Positions 1-5,366 of a DNA stretch of 7,863 bases are shown in pieces (positions within the stretch are counted from its first letter, which is position 1; every line of letters starts with the position of its first letter). The stretch is from CAYVQU01 sp964453155 (lineage in GTDB: Bacteria > Chloroflexota > Anaerolineae > Anaerolineales > UBA11858), in the NCBI GenBank assembly GCA_964453155.1, contig CAYVQU010000221.1:1-7863 (forward strand), written 5' to 3'. Below the pieces are notes generated by a model. It saw nothing but the letters and a program-made list of their open reading frames with translations, did no database searches and was not told the origin of the DNA. Position numbers and translations under genes: made by a program.

Positions 1-26
1 CACAACTTTACTACGAGAAGCCGTTT

Positions 27-1064
27 TTATCCGCCTTTTTGGCGAAGGTATTGATCATGGTGGGGAATTTGAATCATCCAGGCCGCGGGATAGGTCGCAT
101 CTGAAGTTGCACTCCGCCAGGTGTCGGTGACCTGGATTTCAAAGGAATCGCGGTCTAAATGGATTGTCTGGCCATCGGGTTGGATCACCGTCCCGCTCGA
201 AAATGGGTCGATACTGCCATCCGCCCGGCGGATCTGGAAGACCATCAGATCGCTGTTATCCGAGAGTTGGAGCGAGAACCAATCCCACCCAATCTGCCCC
301 GCCGACAGCGCGCTGGTGCTGAACTCGTGATCCATCCAACTTAGCCCCGAAACCTGGAATTCTTCCCCCTTGATGGTTACTGTTCCTGTGGAAGCCAATC
401 GCGGCTGACTGAAATAGTACGATGCATTCCAGGCCTCCGTCCCCTTCTGGCTATAACCGTCAATCCCCTGGAAGACTATCCCTTTTTCATCTTCAAAGAC
501 CAAATCCAACTCTATCCCATCTTGCGCCGCTCGCATGCGCCATTCACCATTCGCAATTCCCAATTCCCCATTCCCTATTTCCACCACTTCCCAATCTTCC
601 AGCCATACTTGGAAGGGTTCCGCTTGCGCCCCGGCCAATTCGGCCCCGCCGCGGGAAAACCGCTCAAAATCATAATGGGCTTCACCGCTGATATCACTCA
701 ATGCGAAGTGACCCATATAAATCTGATCGCCACTCCAATTGGATTCTCGCTCAGCAATCTCCGCCGCGGGTGTCAATCCCCGCCGGAAAAACGTCAACTG
801 GTAGCCAAATTTGTGACCGTCAGCCGTCTCCAAATTCCCGGTGTAATACCACCACTCAGTCTGATAATCGGGATGCGGGCCATGGTCGGCCGGGAAATCC
901 CAGGTATGCGAGCCATCCGCGCGCGCAAACCCGTCGGGAACAGTCACCTCGCCAACCAGATTGGCCGAGAAGGTTTGTTCTGTTTGAGCCGCAAATCCAC
1001 CCCAAATCCAAATCAGGTTCAGGGTGATCAGTATAAGAATAGAAATCCAAATAAATCGTTTCAT
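27..1064 (-). CDS. AttH-like secreted lipocalin-domain protein (CrtC/AttH family), C-terminus shortened
   Basis: Predicted 345-residue exported protein of the AttH / carotenoid 1,2-hydratase-like family (COG5621, 'predicted secreted hydrolase'). Residues 4-25 form a hydrophobic signal or anchor, with a possible cleavage after GFAA (23-26). Family hallmarks are visible: TEWWYYTGNL (69-78), GYQLTFFRRG (87-96), MGHFALSD (117-124), SWMDHEFS (242-249) and WDWFSLQL (260-267). Family members carry two beta-rich lipocalin-like domains; the second normally continues some 50-60 residues past the point where this one stops. Here, after YPAAWMIQIP (325-334), the frame ends in an unrelated tail of about ten residues. 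Residues 162-175 are encoded by a heptamer repeat. The ATG at 1064 was chosen because it starts the signal sequence; an upstream GTG at 1157 would add 31 unlikely residues. No Shine-Dalgarno site is evident. It follows an FtsX-type ABC transporter, as attH does. True enzymatic activity is unknown; a role as envelope partner of the transporter is inferred. Confidence 0.85.
   Translation of the reverse strand: MKRFIWISILILITLNLIWIWGGFAAQTEQTFSANLVGEVTVPDGFARADGSHTWDFPADHGPHPDYQTEWWYYTGNLETADGHKFGYQLTFFRRGLTPAAEIAERESNWSGDQIYMGHFALSDISGEAHYDFERFSRGGAELAGAQAEPFQVWLEDWEVVEIGNGELGIANGEWRMRAAQDGIELDLVFEDEKGIVFQGIDGYSQKGTEAWNASYYFSQPRLASTGTVTIKGEEFQVSGLSWMDHEFSTSALSAGQIGWDWFSLQLSDNSDLMVFQIRRADGSIDPFSSGTVIQPDGQTIHLDRDSFEIQVTDTWRSATSDATYPAAWMIQIPHHDQYLRQKGG
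540..581. repeat. Six-unit heptamer tandem repeat inside the attH-like gene
   Basis: On the plus strand six consecutive 7-mers can be read: CCATTCA, CCATTCG, CAATTCC, CAATTCC, CCATTCC and CTATTTC. The array is 42 bp, exactly 14 codons, so it keeps the attH-like frame and encodes residues 162-175 (EIGNGELGIANGEW). It sits between VWLEDWEV and the next beta segment (RMRAAQDG), probably in a surface loop. It resembles the heptanucleotide short tandem repeats known from cyanobacteria and other genomes; kinship beyond the pattern is not shown. Confidence 0.8.
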
Positions 1065-1123
1065 ATCATTCTGGTAGGGGTCAGTTCCGTTGGGCACTCT
1101 TTGGGACACTCCCTGGTAATTAT

Positions 1124-1175
1124 GCAGATTTCGAAAAGTATTTGAAATTAAAATCACGCTAATATCGAAATCTGC
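1124..1175. repeat. Perfect 11-bp inverted repeat with 30-nt spacer, upstream of attH-like gene
   Basis: GCAGATTTCGA at 1124-1134 is the exact reverse complement of TCGAAATCTGC at 1165-1175. It lies 60 bp upstream of the attH-like ATG. On the minus strand a weak promoter-like pair overlaps it: TTTCAA (1147-1142), 17 nt, CATAAT (1124-1119). It could be a paired operator half-site set, a cruciform, or a stem-loop in the 5' leader; the sequence alone does not decide. Confidence 0.55.
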
Positions 1176-1179
1176 TCAG

Positions 1180-1228
1180 GCGTGGCGGTAAATCTGGATA
1201 GTTACTTTAGTAGCCCAAACCGTCACGC
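1180..1228. repeat. Second inverted repeat, 10-bp arms with one G/T mismatch, 29-nt spacer
   Basis: GCGTGGCGGT at 1180-1189 pairs with ACCGTCACGC at 1219-1228 apart from one position, which is a G-U wobble in plus-strand RNA and an A-C mismatch in minus-strand RNA. It begins 3 bp downstream of the permease stop codon (minus-strand sense) and ends 4 bp from the neighbouring 11-bp inverted repeat, giving a 105-bp pair of similar stem-loops. No U-run follows, so it is not a classical intrinsic terminator. Confidence 0.4.
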
Positions 1229-1230
1229 AC

Positions 1231-3807
1231 TTACTCAAACCGAATCGCCTCCGCCGTTTTACGCTGCAAAATTCGCCGGGCGGGATATAAACCCGCCAAT
1301 AATGACGCGCCCACCGCAACCGCAAACGCCAGTAAAAACGGCCCTGGCTCTACCTGCATTTGTAAAGTCCAGCCAAAGGAACGGCGGTTGATAATGTAAA
1401 TCAATATCACGGCTAGAGTGTAACCCGTTGGCATCGCGAACAGTCCCGCGACCGCGCCCATCAGGCCGGTTTCGAGAATTACCAGGGTCCACAATTGTCG
1501 GGCGGTCAGGCCGATGGCTCGCAGAATGCCAAGTTGGCGTCGTTTATCGAGTTGGAGTGACATCATCGCGCTGAGTACGCCCACAAAGGCCACCACCGTG
1601 GTCATGACTTGCAGCGCGCCGGTGATTGCAAACGTCCGGTCGAAAATGGCTAACGTTTCGGCCCGCAGGGCCTGGTTGGGGCGGATTAGCAGGGTTTGAA
1701 TGTTAGCCAGATGGGTTTGTAAATCCTGGGTAACTGTTTCGGGATCCTGGCCGGGTTCCAATACTAACGCCGCGGCGGTGATGCGGGTATCATCCCAAAA
1801 CTGGCGATATACGCTCATTTCCAGGATGGCATTTCCCTGCGTGGATGAGTAATCGTAATAGATCCCGGCGACGGGAAAAGTGTGCGGCCCGCGATCGGTA
1901 TTGAGTTCAATTTCTGCACTGGATAGCGGTAAATTCAGCCGATTAGCCAGCGGTTCCGAGATCAGGATTTCGCCGTTCTGGACCGCGGCCCATATTTCAT
2001 CCGGCGGGTACTCGGCGGATACATAGATTTGCTCCGCTCCGTCGTTAGGATTGTTGTTGGCTGAAAGCTGGATCGGCCCGTTAGCTGAATCCACGACCGC
2101 AGTTTGGAGTAAATCAGCCCGCACCACCCCGGGCCAGTTTTCGAGGATGGGGATCACGGCCGGATCGATAGGATAAGTTGGCTGTCCAACTGAATCGCCC
2201 GGTACGGTAACATACACATCGCCGTGCAAAATTTGATCCAGCCAGGTGACGACCGTGGCCCGAAAGCTGTTTACCATCAGGCTGACCCCAATCGTGACCG
2301 CGACGGCCACCATCAGGGCTGCGACTGCGATCGAGGTCCGGCTGATAGCGTTGACGACTTCGCGGGGCGCCATCCGGCCGAGTGCGCCCCAAATTCGGTG
2401 GGTGAGCTGCGTAGCCGCGGCCATCAACCAAATCGTGATCAAGGGGGTCAGCATCGCTAAACCAGTCACAATGACAAAGGTGCCCAAAAAGCTGATAACC
2501 AGACTATTGGTGGGAATGAAAAGTACTCCTAGACCGACTAAAATCAGGATTACGCCACTCACCCCGATCCAGGGGATGATTTTCTGGGCTTTGGATTCCA
2601 GCCCCGAGCGAGTCAGAGCCGTGCGGGGGGGGATACTGGCGGCTTCCCAGGCGGGGAACGCGGCGGTTAGGGTGGTCGCCACAATCCCCAGGAGATTGCC
2701 TTTCACCAGGCTGATCACCGGGATGGGGAAGTCGCGCACGGTTGTGACGAAAAATAGATCGTTAATGGTCTGGGTCACCAACCCGACGGTGCCGCGGCCC
2801 ATCAGGGTACCAAGAACGGTTCCCAAAAAGGCCCCAATGGCCTCCATCGCCAGGGCTTCTCCGACCACCAAAATGAAAATCTCTCGCCGGGTCACGCCCA
2901 GACTGCGCAAAATCCCAAATAAAGGCCGTCGCTGCATGACCGAGAACGTCATCGTGTTGTAGATCAGGAACAGGGCCACCACCATCGCCAGCAGGCTCAT
3001 GGCAGTCAGGTTGACGCGGAAGGCCTGGGTCATGTCTTGGACGATCCCGTCTTGGGTCGCGGTGGGTTGAATGGTTAGATGATGGGGGATTAGGGCTTGG
3101 AGATTGGGGATTGCGGTGGGATCATCGGCGGGGATGATCAGGTCAATGCGGTCGATGGTTCCGAGTTTGCCGGTGATTTCCTGGGCGGTGGCGATGTCCA
3201 TCAGGATCATCCCACTTAAGGCCCGGCGGCTGAGGCTATCTTGCGTGTCCAGCACCCCCACGATGGTGGCTGAAATCAGATTTCCGCCGTAGTTAATTTG
3301 GATCTCAGCGCCCAGTCCTAAATCGTAGCGGTCGGCCTGATCCTGCGAGATCAAAATGCTGCCAGGCTGGGTTAAGAAGGCAGTCAATTCCCCGGTCGGA
3401 ACGCCCTGGTCCCCAGCCAGATAATTGCGGAAGGGCGGCTCAGCGAAAGGGTCCACCCCCAGGATTTGAAGGGTGACATTCCCCAGTTGGGGTGCGGTCG
3501 CGTAGGCCGTGATAACGGGGGCTGACGGATATGCAAACCCGGCCCGGCGTAAATCGATATACACTTGCTCATCAATTCCCTGTGAACCAGCGGAGATATA
3601 GTGGGTGGCTCGTCCAGTAAGGGCGGTTGTGCTGAGATCAAAGGCCCGGCTGGCGCTCTCGTTGGCCATATCTACCCCAATGACTACGGCCACCCCCACC
3701 ATGATCCCAATGATCATCAACGCACTCTGCCAGACATGCCCGCGCACATATCGCCAACCAACGTTGATCAGCGAATGCGGAATAAGGAATGGCGAGTACG
3801 GTTTCAT
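1231..3807 (-). CDS. FtsX/MacB-type ABC transporter permease, two-module, 10 TM
   Basis: An 858-residue inner-membrane permease built as a tandem duplication. TM1 is at 28-48, followed by a large extracytoplasmic MacB-type domain (about 50-265) and an FtsX core with TM segments near 267-287, 312-336 and 364-386. Linker TMs lie near 412-431 and 436-462. The second module has a TM near 491-512, an extracytoplasmic domain (about 513-727) and an FtsX core near 728-749, 773-805 and 823-843. The cytoplasmic loop after the first core helix is repeated in both halves: RRPLFGILRSLGVTRREI (293-310) and KRRQLGILRAIGLTARQL (755-772). This layout matches the large fused permeases of type VII ABC systems (COG0577/COG3127), which transmit ATPase motion to the periplasmic side rather than moving solutes through a pore. 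It lies 56 bp after the ATPase gene, its obvious partner. The first 12 or so codons include a heptamer repeat; no Shine-Dalgarno precedes the ATG. The substrate is not readable; lipid, lipoprotein or peptide are all possible. Confidence 0.93.
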   Translation of the reverse strand: MKPYSPFLIPHSLINVGWRYVRGHVWQSALMIIGIMVGVAVVIGVDMANESASRAFDLSTTALTGRATHYISAGSQGIDEQVYIDLRRAGFAYPSAPVITAYATAPQLGNVTLQILGVDPFAEPPFRNYLAGDQGVPTGELTAFLTQPGSILISQDQADRYDLGLGAEIQINYGGNLISATIVGVLDTQDSLSRRALSGMILMDIATAQEITGKLGTIDRIDLIIPADDPTAIPNLQALIPHHLTIQPTATQDGIVQDMTQAFRVNLTAMSLLAMVVALFLIYNTMTFSVMQRRPLFGILRSLGVTRREIFILVVGEALAMEAIGAFLGTVLGTLMGRGTVGLVTQTINDLFFVTTVRDFPIPVISLVKGNLLGIVATTLTAAFPAWEAASIPPRTALTRSGLESKAQKIIPWIGVSGVILILVGLGVLFIPTNSLVISFLGTFVIVTGLAMLTPLITIWLMAAATQLTHRIWGALGRMAPREVVNAISRTSIAVAALMVAVAVTIGVSLMVNSFRATVVTWLDQILHGDVYVTVPGDSVGQPTYPIDPAVIPILENWPGVVRADLLQTAVVDSANGPIQLSANNNPNDGAEQIYVSAEYPPDEIWAAVQNGEILISEPLANRLNLPLSSAEIELNTDRGPHTFPVAGIYYDYSSTQGNAILEMSVYRQFWDDTRITAAALVLEPGQDPETVTQDLQTHLANIQTLLIRPNQALRAETLAIFDRTFAITGALQVMTTVVAFVGVLSAMMSLQLDKRRQLGILRAIGLTARQLWTLVILETGLMGAVAGLFAMPTGYTLAVILIYIINRRSFGWTLQMQVEPGPFLLAFAVAVGASLLAGLYPARRILQRKTAEAIRFE
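3772..3792 (-). repeat. Three-unit heptamer repeat in the first codons of the permease gene
   Basis: Read on the minus strand: CCATTCC, TTATTCC, GCATTCG. These 21 bp encode residues of the stretch SPFLIPHS (5-12), just before INVGWRYVRG, where FtsX-type permeases usually begin. The units match those in the attH-like gene, but lie in the opposite orientation relative to the coding strand. Confidence 0.6.
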
Positions 3808-3822
3808 TCGATGGGATTTCTA

Positions 3823-3884
3823 ACCACAAAGAGCACAAAGATTCACGAAGATTAATCTTTGTGTTACTTTGTGTCCTTCGTGGT
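3823..3884. repeat. 62-bp imperfect palindrome at the ATPase-permease junction
   Basis: The two 32-nt arms (3823-3854 and 3853-3884) are centred on GATTAATC (3850-3857) and match at 25 of 32 positions. Each arm is made of CACAAAG/CACGAAG-type units spaced 9-11 nt. The palindrome contains the ATPase stop codon (3866-3864) and encodes the last six or seven ATPase residues (TTKDTK region), then fills most of the gap to the permease start. As RNA it could form a long hairpin between the two cistrons, where it might affect mRNA stability or relative expression. It lacks a U-run. It belongs with the repeats near 4622-4692 and 7731-7805. Confidence 0.75.
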
Positions 3885-4604
3885 TCTTTTAGGATTGATT
3901 TCTAAATTATCTGCTTCTACAAAGCAGCCGCCCTGTAGTTCGATGATTCGGTCGGCGTAGACGGCGTTGTCGCGGCTGTGGGTGACCATGATCAGGTTTT
4001 TGCCGACCTGGCGGGTGAGTTTATCGAGCAGGTTGAGCACCCGTTGGCCGGTTTCTTCATCCAGGTTGCCGGTGGGTTCATCGGCCAACACGAGCTGCGG
4101 ATCGTGAACCAAAGCCCGGGCGATCGCCACGCGTTGCTGTTCGCCGCCGGAGAGCCGGTCGGGGAAGGTTTTCAGACGATTGGCGAGACCGACTTCGGCC
4201 AGGAGCGTGGTGGCCCGTTCTTGAGCTTCATCTAAAGGCAGCCCCGTCAACTCCAGGGGCAGGGTGACATTTTCGAGCACGCTCAAGGTGGGAATCAGAT
4301 TGAAAAATTGGAAAATAAACCCAATTTGATGGCGCCGGAACAAGGTGCGTTGATTTTCATTGAGGGCGGTGAGTTCTTGCCCATCCAGGTAAATTGCACC
4401 ACTATCAGCTTGATCGATCCCACTGATCAGGTTAAGCAGGGTGCTTTTCCCAGTGCCGCTTTTGCCGATGATGGCGATGAAATCGCCTTTATCCATTGTC
4501 AGACTACAACCACTTAAGACCTGACGAATCTCACGCCCTTCCTGAAAGCCTTTGGAGAGATTTTCAATGCGGAGAAAGCTTTGATAGTTGTTGGATTTGT
4601 TCAT
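3864..4604 (-). CDS. ABC transporter ATP-binding protein, MacB/LolD type
   Basis: A 246-residue cytoplasmic ATPase that powers the adjacent permease. All nucleotide-binding motifs are intact: Walker A GKSGTGKST (47-55), Q-loop glutamine Q99 in FIFQFFNLIPTLSVLENV, ABC signature LSGGEQQRVA (151-160), Walker B LVLADE (171-176) with catalytic E176, D-loop GNLDEETG (179-186) and switch histidine H209. The FNLIPTLSVLENV segment and the DEPTGNLD wording are typical of the LolD/MacB/FtsE group rather than importer ATPases. Length is slightly above the family's usual 220-235 residues, because the C-terminal tail (about 240-246) is read from a palindromic repeat. It lies between the ATP10-like gene (91 bp upstream) and the permease (56 bp downstream), in one apparent operon. 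The start is the first ATG in frame; no Shine-Dalgarno is visible upstream. Confidence 0.96.
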   Translation of the reverse strand: MNKSNNYQSFLRIENLSKGFQEGREIRQVLSGCSLTMDKGDFIAIIGKSGTGKSTLLNLISGIDQADSGAIYLDGQELTALNENQRTLFRRHQIGFIFQFFNLIPTLSVLENVTLPLELTGLPLDEAQERATTLLAEVGLANRLKTFPDRLSGGEQQRVAIARALVHDPQLVLADEPTGNLDEETGQRVLNLLDKLTRQVGKNLIMVTHSRDNAVYADRIIELQGGCFVEADNLEINPKRTTKDTK

Positions 4605-4621
4605 AAGCGATTAGGTTGCAT

Positions 4622-4692
4622 TTGCCGCAGAGATCGCAAGGAACGCGGAGATAATATTTTTCTCTGCGATCTTTGTGGCTCCGCGGTAAATT
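4622..4692. repeat. Imperfect palindrome between the ATP10-like and ATPase genes
   Basis: The left arm (about 4622-4655) contains GCCGCAGAGATCGCAAGG, and the right arm (about 4657-4692) reads its approximate reverse complement (CTCTGCGATC, then GGCTCCGCGG). One indel and several mismatches separate the arms. The purine-rich units (CGCAGAG, CGCAAGG, CGCGGAG) line up with those of the 3823-3884 palindrome, with mainly A/G exchanges. It fills almost the whole 91-bp gap and could act as an intercistronic hairpin. The run TATTTTT (4655-4661 region) is in the loop, not after the stem, so it is not a standard terminator. Confidence 0.65.
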
Positions 4693-4695
4693 TTG

Positions 4696-5256
4696 TTATT
4701 GATCTTGAAGGAATTGTAGCAGGTCAGCGGCTTTTTCAGGGGTATATTCGCCAGTTGTTTGCCATAAGATTTCACCCGTGCGGTCGACCAGGAAGAGATA
4801 AATGTCGTCTTCGCTGGTGATATCCAAAGCATCCTTGAATTTAGCTTTGTCCAGATAGAGCGTAATCGTCCGTTCGCGGGCGGTTTCGTCGGGGATGCCG
4901 GCCCGCATGCCTTCATTGAGAAACGTGCGGTTGAGGACCGGCATTTCGTAGATGGTCGGGAGTTCGTAGTAGATGAAATTAGGAAACCCAACCTCGACAT
5001 CTTGCACAAATGGCACCCAGGTGTTGACAATTTCTTGTTGGTAGCGCTGAAAAGGCACGATCACCAGGTTGAGTTCGGCGCCAAAATCCCGGGGGAATTC
5101 AAATTCTTGCCTATTCAGGTTGAAACCAGACACTAGTGGGAAATGGGGCTCGCTCTTCAAAACAAACAAGCGGCTTTTCGCGGGGGCAATCTGCCAGGCT
5201 AACGCCGCGCCACCAATCAAGATTCCAGATAAAAGAGCAATTCGTAAAATGGACAT
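4696..5256 (-). CDS. Membrane-anchored thioredoxin-fold protein resembling ATP10 family
   Basis: A 186-residue protein with an N-terminal signal or anchor helix (about 4-21) and an extracytoplasmic domain. Its pattern fits a thioredoxin-like fold: LNLVIVPFQRYQQEIVNTW (62-80) as strand and helix, PNFIYYELPTI (92-102), and DIYLFLVDRTGEILWQTTGEYT (151-172) as the terminal hairpin, then a helix (173-184). The last region resembles ATP10-type proteins, whose mitochondrial member assists ATP synthase assembly; bacterial relatives have no known role. There is no cysteine anywhere in the predicted protein, so thiol-disulfide chemistry is excluded. The start at 5256 was chosen over upstream in-frame ATGs because GGAG lies 6 nt before it and a signal sequence begins at once; the longer 248-residue reading would cross the divergent promoter region. 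It is the first gene of the ABC operon, so a helper role in that envelope system is possible but only inferred from position. Confidence 0.8.
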   Translation of the reverse strand: MSILRIALLSGILIGGAALAWQIAPAKSRLFVLKSEPHFPLVSGFNLNRQEFEFPRDFGAELNLVIVPFQRYQQEIVNTWVPFVQDVEVGFPNFIYYELPTIYEMPVLNRTFLNEGMRAGIPDETARERTITLYLDKAKFKDALDITSEDDIYLFLVDRTGEILWQTTGEYTPEKAADLLQFLQDQ

Positions 5257-5262
5257 ATTACA

Positions 5263-5266
5263 CTCC
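5263..5266 (-). promoter_or_regulatory. Ribosome binding site of the ATP10-like gene
   Basis: GGAG on the minus strand, 6 nt before the ATG at 5256. It decides the start of this gene and is the only clear Shine-Dalgarno motif in front of any of the six genes. Confidence 0.7.
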
Positions 5267-5308
5267 AAAATTTTTTGTATAGTTTTTGCACAGATTTTAG
5301 ATGGTAAG

Positions 5309-5337
5309 AGTTTACAAAACCTTACCTGCGAAGTCAA
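5309..5337 (-). promoter_or_regulatory. Sigma70-like promoter for the ATP10-like/ABC/AttH operon
   Basis: On the minus strand TTGACT (5337-5332) is followed after 17 nt by TAAACT (5314-5309). The -35 box matches consensus at five of six positions and the -10 at four of six. Predicted transcription start is near 5302, leaving a leader of about 46 nt before the ATG at 5256, which carries a GGAG site. Confidence 0.6.
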
Positions 5338-5350
5338 TTGATTTTGGCAA

Positions 5351-5359
5351 TGATATACT
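5351..5359 (+). promoter_or_regulatory. Extended -10 promoter of the LtaS-like gene, possibly leaderless
   Basis: TGATATACT combines the extended -10 TGn with TATACT (five of six to consensus). The -10 box ends 7 nt before the ATG at 5367, so transcription would start at or next to the start codon. No good -35 box is seen, as is common for extended -10 promoters, and no Shine-Dalgarno is present. It lies back to back with the minus-strand promoter at 5337-5309. Confidence 0.5.
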
Positions 5360-5366
5360 TCCCGCG

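Noticed and set aside
540..581. The heptamer array as a CRISPR-like repeat.
   Set aside because: Units are 7 bp with no spacers and no cas genes are present.
27..1064. Annotation as a carotenoid hydratase (crtC).
   Set aside because: The wider family includes CrtC, but there are no carotenoid genes nearby and the ABC context fits AttH.
522..1145. A 207-codon plus-strand open frame opposite the attH-like gene.
   Set aside because: Its product has no recognisable domain and the opposite strand carries clear AttH-family motifs; it is a shadow frame.
1065..1157. A GTG start at 1157 for the attH-like protein.
   Set aside because: It would place 31 polar residues before the signal sequence and overlap the inverted repeat.
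1124..1228. The twin inverted repeats as integron attC sites.
   Set aside because: No GTTRRRY-type core sites are found at the arms and there is no cassette structure around them.
2246..2962. A 238-codon plus-strand open frame opposite the permease.
   Set aside because: The product is rich in R, T, P and A without domain structure, as expected for the antisense of a TM-rich gene; the permease on the minus strand is convincing.
4611..5030. A 139-codon minus-strand frame overlapping the ATP10-like gene.
   Set aside because: It is in another frame of the same strand, low in recognisable structure, and partly translated from the palindromic repeat.
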